Source: Plecoglossus altivelis (taxonomy: Eukaryota > Chordata > Actinopteri > Osmeriformes > Plecoglossidae). From it: a stretch of DNA of 64,000 nucleotides. Shown here one piece after another: positions 26,101 to 41,100 of this stretch (positions are counted from its first letter, which is position 1; each line of letters starts with the position of its first letter). The stretch covers positions 8,478,324 to 8,542,323 of the forward strand of contig BROE01000005.1 in the NCBI GenBank assembly GCA_036571765.1, in the 5' to 3' direction. The translations under genes and the position numbers were made by a program. The notes below the pieces were generated by a model that had not been told where the DNA came from, did no database searches, and was given only the letters and a program-made list of their open reading frames with translations.

Positions 26101-29100
26101 AGACATTAATATGCATTGTGTGTCACTGTACAGCAGCAAAGGACCTCTGTTGAGGACTATGAAGTCAACTTTCCTGTATAAGCTTTGCTCTTATTATAAA
26201 CAGCCATTATCACAAACATGTCATACATCCTAATCACATGTAACTGAAATAATGCAGAATTTGGTCAGAATCCTTGAGGTCAATTGGATTCTGTTCAATT
26301 GGGTACATGTATACATTATGCCAGTATTGAGAGATCTGAGGTTTCATACATGATGTTATCCTCAAAGATTAAAATGGTAAATCCATCTTGTTCTCTTTTT
26401 GAGAACCACATTCTACACATGGAGAAACTGAGATTCTCCTTAGAGAGAAATGAGCAGCAACATGCTGAGCCACTCAAATGATCTGGGCTGGGTCAACAGT
26501 TGAAATGACTTCAACACCTGCCAACCTCCACTATCTTCCCTCGTTCTCTTAAAACGAGGCAGATTTCAGCACAATGCCAATCACTGCTGACCTGCTGGAT
26601 GCTGAGACACATAGACGAGATGTTGAGCAAAGCTTCGATGGGTAATCCGTGTCAAAGATGGTTAAGTGCTGGACTATGACTACCAACAAGAGCTAACGAG
26701 ACACCTTCAGATAACAAGCTCACCTCTAACAAGCAGCTCAGCCTCCGCAAACACCGTGTCAGCACTGGTCTGAGCCCGGCAGCCATATTTCCCAGCATGC
26801 TTCAGCAGAATGCTCCTTATCATCAAATCCACCGTTGAGGACTGCTGCATGACAAGCAGGGAGTGCAACAGAAAAGTTAGGGAGAAATCCAACATCTACG
26901 TGTGCTTGACACCTTCGAAATGCGATCCTTCAAGTATATTCCATACAGGTGCAGGACGCTTAAGAGATTCCTGTTAAATTCTGATGCTTGCTCGCTATAA
27001 CTCTCCTTCAGTCCCTATGTGTTTTTTTCTTCTTCTGTCTCTTGAAATGAGAAACGCCCAAGGCAAGACTGGGAATAATTCAAGGTCTACAGGCAGCTGT
27101 TTAGCACATAACCTGATTAAAATTACAGACCATGAATCAAGTCGAAGTCCTCTGTGCCTGTAGAGCATTGCCACTAAAAATGCTTTGTCTCTCCTGGGTT
27201 TGGATTCTAACCGGGGACAAACCAGGATTGGAATGTCATATTTTTCAACAGCTCACTTTAGGCGCTGTCGAGACAGTGGGACTTCACAGGAATACTGGAT
27301 GTTTGGTGGTCATCTATGAGGGTGTGCTACATTTCTTCCTCAATATTCTGTCTCTTTGACTGCCTACAGAAAAGCTAAAACTTGGGTAATAACACTGTAT
27401 TGCCATAAGAACTTGTATTTGATTCAATATTCTTATAGATTAGCAGCAAACATTATTACACAGTTTATAATAACATTCTGATAACCTTTTAATTGCTTTA
27501 ACCTGCATTTACTTGACAAATCATTTATAACCATGTAAACATAATAGGTTGTTAGGGTTATGTAGATACTATGTAGTCATACGGTGATTGATGTACAGTT
27601 TACTTAAGAATAAATGTTTATATATATTGACAAATAAGTAATGATTCAGGAAACTATTGAAAGGGAACATATTGAATTAAAAGATTCCATCTTTATTATA
27701 CTGCATGAGATATTTTACATTTCTCTTACCCTTATTTACAGCAAATGTACTTGGGAGGAGAGAATTGGTAATGTGGAGTAACTGCACATACATAATTCAA
27801 GTACAATAAAATATTCTTTCAATCAGTTCTGTCAAGCAGCCTGCCTCTAACTTCACTATTTGAGCTGTATTTCATTTTCCTAATTTGTTTCCCAGAAACA
27901 TATTAATTCATAATTTATTTCATGAATCCAATTTCACATGCCATCCTTTACATTTAGGTTTCCAAACTATTGATCTCACTCATTCACTTAACGCTGATTT
28001 GGAGGTTACAGTGTTAAAGCATTTGCCTGCAGGAAAAATAAAAAAAAGCCTATTCCATTATTTAGAGGATAAAACAAATTGTTTTGGCTCTGACAGGTAC
28101 TGTACTGGAGACAGGCCGATTCATTCCAATTACAGAACGAAAAATAGAAAGACTATTAACTTGTGCAGGCAGAAAGAGTACTGAAAACCCTTGAAATGAT
28201 CTTCCATGCAAACAATTCTGCCATGCAAAAGTTATTTGTTTTCAAACGATTAGGGTGGTAGAGGGAAGTATAAAAAAGTGCAAGAGGGCTTGTTTTTATT
28301 ATTGTACAGATAAACCATTGTCCATCCAAATTTAATTAATTTGAAATAAAACAAGCTACAGTCTAAAATATGTAAAGTTGCATACTGTTTACTTGGTTTG
28401 TTTGTTTGTGTGTGAGTGAGTGAGCATGCATGTGTGCTTGTGTGTGTGTGTGTGTATGTGTTTGTCTAGCTCTGTCTGTGGTTTTTCTCATCACTCACTC
28501 AAATCAATTGCTGGAGGCTGTCTTTACCTCCTAATTTCCTTACAAAGGATGAGAGGGTTTCAATCTCTCCCATCATTCTTCTTAGAGAGAAAGCTCGCTT
28601 TTCCATTTTCAAATAAATGTACCAATTCAGTTGTGCCATTTCAAGATAGAATAAACGAGAAGAAAAAGACTTGTGAGATGGTCAGCGTTGTCTGGGCTTG
28701 TGCACGTCCTCTATTCAGCAGCCCACTACTGCTTTAGAAGGTATAAATCAGTGACCTAACATGTGCTCCGTGCTTATCTGTGGGTTCTTGTTCACTTTGA
28801 TGAGCATTACGATGTGTTCTACAGCAGGTTCTTAATCATGATGACATCTGGGGTCGCATGACCTTTCAAGAGATTGATTCTCATTCAAGTTTAACAAGTC
28901 TGCAAGGTGCAACGAGTCGTGCTTAAAATAATTAACTATACTGTACATCCTCTCTTGAACTAGAGCAGTGACTATGCATGCATGAAGGTAATGTACATAT
29001 TTTACAAAATTTGATCATCTCTTCAATAAATAACAACTGCCTAATATAAGTAACCTTCAACATTTTTGCTAAATATGTGACCATTACAAAGAGACGGTTG

Positions 29101-32100
29101 AATCTACAGAAATGATAAAGTCCCTTACTGTTTGGATGTATTCAAAGTGGTTGCCGTCCTGTTGGAAGTTTAAAGGTTTCTGGTTGAGGAGCCACTGGAA
29201 AGCCACGTCCAGTGATGGGTCATGTGTTGCCTTGCAGCTCAAAACCACACTCTCCCCCACCGTTACCTCCACCCTGGTGGGACTCAGCTCCACACGCATG
29301 GCCTCTGAAAGCACAACACTGCTACACTGTCATGGTGCAACAATCAGACGACCCAAGGCTAACACTGAGCAGCAGCAGAAAAAAAACATGGTTATTATCA
29401 CACAAATCACACAACCTTCACTTGGCCTCAACAATCAACTTTATCCTATAAATTCCGGGGTCGTCTGATCTTGACTGGGGAAGTTGTATCTATGTGACAG
29501 CCCAACACAGTCAAGGTGTGCCCTTGTGAAATGACATTTGAATGTGAAAGCCCTAACTTCATGGTTGAGCAACCACAATAAATTCCGGTGGCGTTCCGAA
29601 CACCCAGGTAAAGGTGCGTGGAGGGGGTGGGGACGACAGAAGGGATTGTTTGCTGGTGGTTGACTTGTGCTAATTTGGCAGAGAATACAGGCCCCGTGGG
29701 CATCACTTACCTTTTACCCACAGCATGGCAGTCATCTCTGCTGAGCCAAACTGATTCTCAGCTCGGCACACATAGTTCCCCTCATCCGCTCGGCTGGAGT
29801 TAACGATTCTCAAAGTGTTGTTCCGTAACAGCATAATCCTGTCAGAAAGGACACAAAAAATCAATATAGGTATAAGAAACAAATGCATGTGTAAATAGCT
29901 GGGAAACCATGTCATGAATGTTCAGTTGTTTGTGATATTATGAATTAACATGCATAAAGTATATCCAAGGTTTGATACTTGTAGTTAGGAATACAAACAT
30001 TTAAAGTGTTGTGTGTGTGTGTATGTGTGTGTGTGTGTGTGTGGGGGGGGGTCATAACAAGTTACAACAAGTTCTTTGAGGACACAGTTGTTGTGAATAT
30101 TGAATATTCCTTGTAACCTTCAAAAGAGCACAATAGTGAGACTGAGCATTGAAACCCAAATGCTTGGCCATCTATACAAGATCAATCAACTATTTTAATT
30201 AATTAATGATTTCGATCAGCTGATAGTATTAAATAGTCCTATCTTGAAGGGGATTACTCAACAGATGCTATCAGTAAAGATAAGTATTCAAACAGGGTCC
30301 AATCTAAAATGTAAATTAAACAGGAAAAAGACCTAACCCCCCCAAACAATCCAAAAGCCTTCATTGGACCAAAGCAATCACACAATTTAAGTGTCAATAA
30401 ATACAGTAAAACGTCAACAACAACTCAAGGTAAGTATTGTAAACAGGGGAGTAAGGTCCACACATTTACACTGAACTGTAGCTTTATGCATTTTTTCCCT
30501 TATCTGACATGAACTAGGCATATTTGAGATAATGTATATTCAAAGAAGCTATGAATCAATTATACATGTAACACACACAGTAGTTGCATAACTGGAAGTG
30601 TCAAGCATTGACAACTGTTACCGTACATCCAATTTATAGAATGCAAAATCCTGTCAAATCAAGACAGGCATATCACACAGCTGTCCTCTGGAGAGAGGCA
30701 AGGGTAATGAAGAGGTAAACCAAATCTACTAAAATATAACTACCAATAGCAGCCTATCTGCTGAATTCATCAACACCAGTTCACATGGGATGAAAATGCA
30801 GTTGAAAATTTGCAACTTCTAATGAAATTGCCAAGAATAGAGCTAACATCTCCAACTTGTCAGATACACTGCGTGCTAGGAAGGGAAGATGTTTTGAGTT
30901 TCTGACATCCATCCAAGGAACTGAAGAGAGAGCGTGAGCAAACATCTGGACGTATCTACTAAAGAGTTTGGATTAAGAATTATGGAGTATTATTATGTTC
31001 TCTTGTTAGTGTTTATTGGTAGGTAAAATACTTTATATATATTTCAAGAACTGGTTCTGGAGGATGACGATTCATGATACATACAAAGGAAGTGGACATT
31101 TCATCACATAACCTGTGCTGTCTGAGCTTGAAGGACATTTCATCATATAACCTGGGCTGTCTGAGCTTGTTCGACATTTCTATAAACATGGCCATTAATA
31201 TGGAGTTGGCCTTCTCTTTGTGACCGTAGCTGTTGCCTGTCTTCTGAGAAGGTTGTCCACAAGATTTGCTTCCGTTCAGCCACAAGAGCAATTGACAGGT
31301 TAGGCACTGATTGGTTCCTGGTTCCTCATGATAATTGTTTCCAAATATATTTGGCGGTGTTATTCTTAGGTATCTTTGAAGGCGAGGGAAGTTTTTCCTC
31401 ACCGAACTGAACAAACATCTTTCTGTATGGATCAACTTTGCAATCTTTACCCTGAGCTAAACACCATTAAACAATTTGGAGATCAAATCTAACGTCTTCT
31501 GCAAACCAGATCTAATCACTCAACATCAGTACCCAACCTTTTAATGCTTTGTGACAGAAGGGAAGAAAATCCTGAAATCATTTTCTGTTAATTGTAATGC
31601 TTTTCCAGAAAAGTGGAGGAAGTTCTAGAAGTGGGAACCAAATTCATTTTGAAGTCCATACTTTTGTAATGAAAAGTTCAAGAAGTAGGCGCCAATGTAT
31701 TAAGTGTCCACGTCTGCCGTAGTGTAAATATTTATTAAGTAATTATCTTTATTAAAAATGTAATATCCACCCCAAAGTCAGATAAAAAAGCAAAAGAAAA
31801 TACATCCACACTCAGAAAAACTGCATCCAGAAGAACTTTCGCAAAGATTTTGCTTACAAGGACATTGAAACAGGAAGGACAGACACTGTGCACCATTGGG
31901 TATACAAGATATGCAAATGGACCAACATGATAGAGGAAAATAAAAGGACTACATCTAAACAAAAAGATTTATCCTATCAAAAAGAATGACAATTTATGAC
32001 ATTTAGTATGTATCAAATTTTTGAATCTGGTGTGTTAATGGTTATTTATAACAAAAGCTTAGAAATATGCACGTTAAAAAGATGTTGATTATACATTAAC

Positions 32101-35100
32101 TGAGAATGTTTGATAATGTTTGTGAACATTCCATAAAATTATCAAATTATGCTATTCCTTTGTCTATTACTCTTTTTAAAAAGATGCTTCGGTTTCACTT
32201 GAGCCTGCCACATAGTCTCTAACTAATGGGATTAATACTTTCCATTTACGAGACAAAAGCCCTGAACATTAGCGGAAATCCATGTTAATTACAAACCTTC
32301 ATTAAGTCAGCACAGCTGTCAATGTCAGATAAACGTGGAGCTGCTTCGATGCAACCCCTGCTCATCCCAGAATTGAACTTCCTTCCATACACAAAAGTCT
32401 GTCTTTCCTATTGCTAATGCAGGAACATCCTTTTTGAAATCATGAAGCAGGATAGCTTGAAGTCAAGCTATCCTGGTCCTCTCCCTTCACTCAGTGATGA
32501 GTAGGAATATACTCTTAACTACAGAACCACTCATGCGAAATTTTATATTCGGATAATTCTCTGTATGAAAAGATGCAAATTGACTAAAACATCAACATCA
32601 TCTTCATAGGTCAATACAAAAAGGCAAAAGAGAAAGGACTTGAAAATCTAAGTTATCTATGGCCATTTGTCATCCTTTTGGTTAATAACCTATCCCTACC
32701 CATCCATTTGATTATTGTCAATGCCCCAGGCAGGGTTTAATATGGCTTGGTAAGAGACTTGGAAGCTGGTTATATGCAGGAGGCTTTTGTTTGGCAGCAA
32801 ATAATTATGGGATGCTTACAATGAGCGACTTTGTTGATTGTCAAGAATGATATTGCTTCAAGTCATTTTTCACATAATGTGAGGGACCAGAGAAATTTAA
32901 TCAGGAAGAGAAAATACAACAGATGGCAGTTAATGCAAGGTAGCCACCAGCCAGCTCAAAAGAATCACGCTTAGAAATACTTTACAATGCAAAACGCTGA
33001 AACTTATTTGCTGATCCTTGAAGATGGCAAATGATCCATGAGTCGACATCTTGTGTGACGCCCACTTTTAAAATGAACTGTTTGTCGCGAGTCGGTTTGA
33101 GTGTTTTAGTGGGAGGGCTCAAATAAGACAGAATGATAATCAACTGGCTGCTCTTGTTACCGATGTGTTGACCAGATCGCCACATTTCAGCTGCTAAACA
33201 AAGGGCTTGCTCCCTCACTCACAGCTCTGGATGCACTGCACTGAGTGATAATTTCCCCGCTGTCGCTCCAGTTGATTGATGCTCTGCAACCCTGCTCACC
33301 CCCTCTGGAGCACTACGGAGTTGTTTCTCATAAAAGATGATGCATCAAACTGCACAAGAAACCCAGATGCAATCACAGGGCCCTAAATTGCCAGTGTCCC
33401 TGAGACGGTAAGAAAAACTGCCTCAAAGGTATTGAAAATACCTGAGTTTTTTTGTCAGAAAGATGACACTTAATTTTAGAGATTGCAGTGAGATACAGAC
33501 TTGTTTAAAAGAGACATATAAACAATTCCTCTAAGGGTTTTCAAGTAAAACAATAACATAACAGGCTTTACTTTGCTACACAATCCTGACACTTTTTTTA
33601 GGAAAGCAATTCCCTCTATAATTAAGTTATACCACTATAAAATATCTGTTTGAGTGCCACAATAGGAATCATTAATTCGAAATATATTTCTTCTGCCTAT
33701 ACTCAACAAAATGTATTTCCATGGTGAATCAATATAATAAAAAACATACCAGGATCTCTTAACTAGAAGTGTATTCTTCCAATATGCTATTGAGCTTGTA
33801 AATCTTCTCTTTCCCCCGTGTCCTGTTTATACTGCATCAGGACGTCAGCTCCATTACCTCCTGCTGGGCTGTAGTCTCCTGTCTCCTCTTCTCCATGTTA
33901 TCCTTGGCTTGGGTGATGCTCTAGGCTTGCACTCAAGTGACACATCTTTCCCAAGCGTAGCAATAATCCTGACAGGATTGGAGGAAAAGATTGGGGCTGA
34001 TGCTGTAGAGAAGACAAACACAATGGTTGGTGAATTCCCATAGGAACTACTAATAGTATTACCAATATAGAGGTGTACATACTTGAGGGCACATCCAAAA
34101 TAAACATCATAGGTCATATGTGGCATTCATAACAGGAACAAACAGTTAAATAACCATAATATTTGTTCAAATACATAACCTGGGAAGTAGAAAAATATGG
34201 ACGGTTCAATTTTATTTGCTCTGGCAGATGGGTCTTCCAAGCCACAGATTCAAACAGATGTGTGTGAAATGATATTTCTAATATGTTTTATGCAGCCAAA
34301 ACAGCATGGGGCTTAGATGACGCCAAAGATCCCGAAGGTACATAAAATGTGTACAGGACATTGAAAACATGAAATCGTGTCAAATTCTTAATTGCAATAT
34401 TGTATTAGTTATTCTAATGACATGCTGAACAGCCATGTAGTCTAATTAGAGAGTCCATTTAGTTCACTATAGTTGGGCAGATTTTTATACCTGCGGTAAA
34501 AATTAATTCAGGCAATATGATGTTAAAAAAAAGAAAATTCAACCTCCACCTTCTGAACTTTAACATTTAAAAGTAATTACCTCCAATAATCCTGACTATC
34601 TGGAGGCAATAGGACGACATATCTGATGAGTTAAATTTAGCTAGGGCTACATTCAGCTCTACAAATTATACACGTAATTGCAATGACCTTTACATAAGTG
34701 TCAAACATATCAAGATGTCTGGAATATCACACAAAAATGACAGACTGCATCGTCATATTTGTACCCATATTCCCTATGCACTGTATTTTACTCACTCTAA
34801 AATTGTACAAGAGTTGCAGAAGAAGACAGGGTGATTACGCATGCAAAGGGAACCGTGTAGGAAACATTCACAGTTGGTGTGAATACTGTTCTATGAGCGC
34901 TACAGCTGTTTTAGACATTAGGGCCATCTATACGCTGCAAGGCTTTGTCAGAACTCATTATTCAAATGTTGAGTGATGCTGTGTAGGGGATGTTATACAT
35001 GATGACTATTCAATGCCAACTCTGGCTGGTGGCCAGCCCCACTGCGTTCAGCAAGCCTCTACTTGTCTCCTGTGGCAGACCCCTGAAAGGCATCGATCCC

Positions 35101-38100
35101 CTTGGACATGGACAACAGTAATAAAACAAAGTACTTGTTGTGGGTTGTTGTGTTTGTTTTAAAATTAATAGTAAAAGTCCCCCTGCAGCTGATGGCAATA
35201 CTTCCCCTGCCACCCCCTCCTCCCCTCCACACTGTCTTCATCCCCATCACAGCACAGCTGAATCTGGGACAGGATCACACACGTGGTTCAGCCAGGTCCC
35301 CACGTAGCCTCCAGTGATCACTCATCTGCAGAGTGTTATTAGCCATGTAATCTGTCCTGATAGTATTTGCTTGTGGACATCTCACAAAGGACACAGGTCA
35401 TTGGGATGGTAGGCCCAGGGGACACGCTTAGCAGAACATTCATCACCAGCTTCCAAATAGCATCATTCTGACTGTAGATCTGGAGAAGGGAGTTTGCATC
35501 TCCTAGTCATCTTAGATAAACATTATCACGATCTGGGTCTTCGTGGGGCCCTAGACACTGCATCTCTGCAAACCCACACAGCAGTTATTCCCTCGCATCT
35601 GCCCGTGTAATAGTTCTTGTGATTGCATCTATTTTAAGACTGTGTATAACATCATAAACACATCAACACGCGCAAGATAAAACGAAAGCACAATCTCACC
35701 CAATTATAGGTTGTATAGTTTCTGTCCCCCCCCAAAAAAATGGCAATAGGGTTCATTTGAAGAAGCAGAGTGAGTAACTGAGATGCTAAATCAGACTGAC
35801 CCACAGCAAAGGAGGAGAGGGGAACACCCGTGTCACCAGATGGGTCCCAGTATTGGAGTTGACAGGGAGAAAATGAGTGCGACTGACAACAAGGAGTGGA
35901 GGATGGAGGTGCAGTCTGATTCCTGTCAACTCTTTAGGGCCTTAGGATTCAAGTCGTTACTGTCTGAAGGGAGAACCGCTTCCAAACAAAAAGTCGTCAT
36001 CGGCAGTGCAGTTCTGACTGTTCCTAGAAGCTTATCCCTACCCAAGGGTGAACACGTAACAACATAAATAGGGAGATGCATTGAAGAAAATCATATTAGA
36101 ACAAATATTTTGATTTAAGTGTTCTATTAATTATATTTATTGCATTATCAACCAATAGAGTTACCAGGAGGAATACAGGTCAAAATACACCCTAGTTGAG
36201 GATTTAATTTAAGGATTCTTTAAGAGGTGTTGCATCTTATTTAATCGTTGGTTAAGATAAACCATTACTTTGACCAACATAATGTATTTGCAGATGGCTG
36301 CATGTGGAAACTGTAAGCCATTTTCACAGTGGATCTCAGAGATCTCATAGTGAAATCTCATATATTATACTATGCTAAGGAAGATAGCTAAACCCAAGGA
36401 TTTGCAAGGATAACTGATTTTAAGCATTGTAATCCAATTACGGAATTTTCCCTGTTGTTTTCCCCTTGAGCATGTCATTGTTTTCCATTGCACCTCTGGC
36501 TAAGGGCACACTGCTCTGTGCTACTCTGTCATCCAGTCAGACACCTCATTGGCTATCACCCACAAGGGGGCCTTTTTATTCATGCCAACAACTCTTTGGG
36601 TCACTTTTAAATCAGGGACCATTGATTGCCAATCAGCCCACTTCAAGGTTTGGTTTTCTCCTTCTACATTTCTATCTCTCTGCCTGATCCACCATTGCCT
36701 AGTTCAGTGTCAAAATGTCAATACTCTTTCAGACTTTCATTGTTTATACTGTGAAGATGCAAACTCAAGTGGAAAAACGGCTTCTTTTACATTTACGAAC
36801 AAAGTGTTTTTTGTTCAACAATTGATTACTTTTTGCACTTCCTTTTGTCAACATTGCAAACTCCCAAATAATAACAAACAAAAGAAAGTAGGATCAGTCA
36901 GGCTTCAGTGTGAGGTATTTGTTAAGGTCTGTCAGAACGGATATTATGTATGCGAATGTAATATGTCAGATCTAATCTACCAACATTGGATAAATACCTA
37001 AGATCTTGAGTTCTGCACTGGAGTAGATGGCACCGTATTTATTTTCTGCAACGCACTGGTACATTCCAGAGTCTGCCTGCTGCACTTTCTGGATGACCAG
37101 TTCTCCATTCACCATTTCCACTCTGCTCTGTAACAAAGATAATATTTAACTCATAACTGGCATGAAAACAATTGGACAGCGACAAGGATGGAGAAACACA
37201 ACATATGTATGCTGCATTTTATGTTCTTCATCATTTCTGTTCTATTTGTAGCTCCATTACTGTGGTTCTGGCTAACAGAGTAATGCATCATGGAGATCTG
37301 TTCAGAAACAGCAGTATTATGTGAGAATACCTGTGGGGTGACTGGGACACCGTTGCGGAGCCAGCGATACGTGGGTCTGGGCTTCCCTGTGGCCTTGCAC
37401 TCCCACTGGAGACGCTCTCCACTATCCAGTTGGGTGTCATTAATCATGCTGATCCATTGTGGGTATGCTTCAACAAAAAATACATGGAAATCAATGAAAC
37501 ATATTCAGCGGATGCAAAAACAAACACCCAGCTACAACACATGCACTTATACAAACAGTATTACACAGGACTGTACACAGCACATCACATATCACATATC
37601 ATGTAGCTAATTTACTGGAATTGACTGTAATGTAAAATAATACTGATACAGTACATTCTTGTACGCTCGTTCTTGCTTTACAGTTTTAACTTGTTGTGTT
37701 TCATTCAGAGTACATATCTCAAACCCAGTCGATGGCAGGACAGCATGAGTAACCTCTACCAAAGACAATGCCTCCTTGAGTTACTGCCCCTGCCCATGGC
37801 AATAAACCTCTCTGGTTGGGTGCCTGCTCTTTCTCCCTCCCATCTCCAGGACTCATACCATGCACACAGAGCCAAGATAATGAACAGCCTCAGCCTTGGG
37901 AAGACATGATTCCAAGGCCCCTGTACTCCCTGGCAACTCCCATTCTCCGTACATCACAGACAGAAAGGGGAGCCTAATTTGTAGCAGGCTCACGGTGAAT
38001 GTAATTTGCACAGGTCATGCTGTTGTGTGAACCTTCATTGTGAGAGGGACCTTCCTGACCATAATCATTCAATCAAACCACCAGAAAAAAAGCTATCACA

Positions 38101-41100
38101 CTGAAAGTGGCATATGCAAAGAGTAGAGGAGACCGTGCCTCGCATACCAGTTCAGCTAGCTCAATGGAGGCCTCCTGTCTGTCTTGACAGACCACGATGA
38201 TGTGGAGCTCTGATGGGACATAAATGCTGCAGACTCCTCCGGCAAACCACTCACATGTGGGGACATGTGACCTTGTATTACTGCAGCCAATCTCTTCTAA
38301 CTCAAAGGTTTCCGACCAAGTTTATTTTTGGATGAATCATGCTGGGTCAACAGGAGATGCAAGACACAATCTAATCATTATGCTTCTATACAGATATGAT
38401 TAGAGTGAAGTACTTGAAAGTGATAAATCTTTATATTTATGCCAAGACAATAAAGGACATTTTCTTAACAGTAAACAACATCCATCCAATACATTAGCAT
38501 AAAAGAATATCGGTAGGTACAGATTGTAAGATTCACCAGGATCAAACCAAATCACAGCTTTATACATATTTATCAGTGAAACAGCTGAGATAGATAATGG
38601 ACTGGGACACAAATAAAAACACAATAAAAGGCAATGGGCTAGGGAGAGGGATTTAGCCGGGCTGCGATAAAAAATCTCAAATTAAACTTACTGTAGACCT
38701 GCAGATGGCCTTTGAAGGCTGTGCCACCCCTTGGATTCTCTGCCTTACACTCATACATCCCTGAGTCTTCCAGCTGGATGTTGGGAATCTCCAGCACAGC
38801 CTGGGACTTTCGCAGCCGGGCCTTTTTGGGAATGTTGCCATTGATCTTCCTCCATGTGATAGTTGGCACAGGACTTGGTGGGTGGAATGGAGGAGGGAGA
38901 GGGGCGGAGGAGCAGTAGAGAATTCAAGCGTAAACTTAGAACAGTCTGTACCAACACTCACTCAACATACTGTAGATGCAGACTTGGAAAATATAGTGCA
39001 ATATTAATAATACATGCAGTATACTGTACTGTAGCATGTGTTTAGCATCCATTCACTGATACGATGGTTCTCTCTTAATAATTAATCACTAGTATAACCT
39101 TATTCAAGTGACTCTTGCCTTTAAAAAATAAAATCTGCACATAGATACACTTCAATCCATAGGCATCATTATCAATATGTGATCAACTGGATATCGTTTG
39201 GCATTTTTCAGACGGGGTCTGCTATAAGTAAAGTACCTCCAGTGAAAGCGGTGTACTTGATTGTCTTTATTTTGTTGTTACACAGGTGTGTATTCAAATC
39301 AGGTCACCATTTCTAGTCAGAATGGTTTAATGATTAGTGTTAGACGAGAGTCGTTCATCAGTGTGTGTTGGTGATATCCGCATATGAATCCTCATGACAG
39401 ATGGGCTGTACATGTATACAGAGGATGTCTCACTACACTTTATCAGTGCAGCACTTGTATGACAGCCCAGGTTGACAGGTCTCAGAAAGATGGAAATGTG
39501 ACATCGAGGAAACCTCCAGTGCACCCATCAATCATTCAGCCATGATGAAATTGTTACATCCCACAGCTTTTTATCTGTAAATTCGCAAGGACGTTTACGC
39601 GTCTCGGCTGCTATGTTCTCTTACTGGGATTCAAAGCACGTTCAGTATTAAGCACAGCCTGAACATCTAAAAAAGCCTTACGGACTGGTATTAGCAAGGG
39701 ACATCTTCAATTCTTATGTAAAGCTGGTGAAACCCGGTCATAAAACCAGGGAGGTCAATGTCTTAGTGCTAAACATTTTCACCTGGGAGGAACAAACTAA
39801 ATGTAAATTGTAAAATTCGATTTTATAGATATGAAGTAGATCATGTAATATCATAAAGCAACATTGAATGTGCTGTATAAATATTTGAGTTGATAGATCC
39901 CAAACAGGAGAGATCATGTACTGATATGCAGGTCTATAACGTTGTTTGCACGTCTATAGAACGAGCTATGCTAAAACTGAACCCAGTCACAACTCACGTT
40001 CAAAAAAGTAAATTCTATCCTATTTGTTTGGATTCTGAATACTAAGAGATTGCATTGTGATGTAATGACATCATGAACTCCTTTGACCTATTGACAAACT
40101 TCTTTGACAGTTTCCAATGAAAGCCAAACAGCTTAAAAGTTAGGTTAGCTTTGTACTGCCTGCCTTTGACAGTTACCCACACTACATTTTTGTTGTTGTT
40201 GGAAGGCTTTCACTTCAGTTTGCCTTGTATGAATGTAGAAGCTGTGGCCTTTTCCACACAAAGAACACTCTGCACTGTCTGCACAAGAGGGGCCATCATA
40301 CATATTGGTCGACAGGAGAACAAAACCAATCAAAGTTTGTTTTCAGTGTTTTATAAAGACTGACATTTCTTAATATGGTGCATTGATAAATCATTCATTT
40401 GTAGGTATGGGGGCAAGTCACCAGGCTCACCACCAGACTGAAAGCCATAATGCCCAAATTAGTCCTGTGATGGAAGAACAGGGTTCGTTCTGAATAAGTT
40501 TGCCTATTTGTTCAGTCTCCTAAAGCCTCTGCTTATTCTAATGGGAATAAGTAAGGCAAGAGGCTGTGCGGTCCACTATGTCTATATGTTTAGGAAATTA
40601 CTCATTATTCTAATGCTGATAATTAATTGTAAATGACTTTTGCTCCAAAGGAGCCTCTTGAAAGCTTTGTAAACAATTACAAGCTCCTTGCAATTCCATA
40701 TATTAGAAGCTGTTTGCACTTAAGATGGGATTCCGTGATGAATTATTCATACCAAATAATGATAAACACAAATGAAGTAGGGATGATACAGGATTATGTA
40801 TTGAAATTAAAATTGCATTCCGTTATGCAAAAACACATTAGCTTTGAGTAAGAGATGAACCAAAAAATAGATTAGACTTTCTCTTATTTTCTTGTCATCA
40901 TCATCTGAGGATTTTTTTTTAGCATTCTTGAATTTTCATTGTCAAACAAGTTAGCTGTAACATTATCAGTGTTCACACTGTGCGAGATGCAGTCTGTCCA
41001 ATAAGCTTATGTGCAGATTCACCAACACTGTACAACTTTACTTTTTAGGTTACTTTTTAAACCAAGAAACCAGCTAGGATGACTAATTTTAGCAACCATG

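Larger units (their letters stand above)
29839..33857 (-). other. cntn5: cntn5 intron 11 with hairpin, minisatellite and TG repeat
   Basis: A 4-kb intron. It contains a TG microsatellite with a G run (30009..30051), a 39-bp minisatellite inside a 140-codon open frame (31013..31435, minus), and a perfect 28-bp hairpin (32448..32475). No gene is recognised. Confidence 0.7.

Noticed and set aside
32448..32475. MicroRNA precursor at the intron 11 hairpin
   Set aside because: The stem is only 13 bp with a 2-base loop; precursors need a stem of about 30 bp and a larger loop.
35180..35320. C-rich, G+C-rich patch in intron 10 as an exon or CpG island
   Set aside because: Few CpGs and no splice-bounded frame; probably just a composition fluctuation.
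36549..37001. 150-codon plus-strand frame
   Set aside because: It runs antisense into cntn5 exon 10 and has no recognised domains; chance is more likely.
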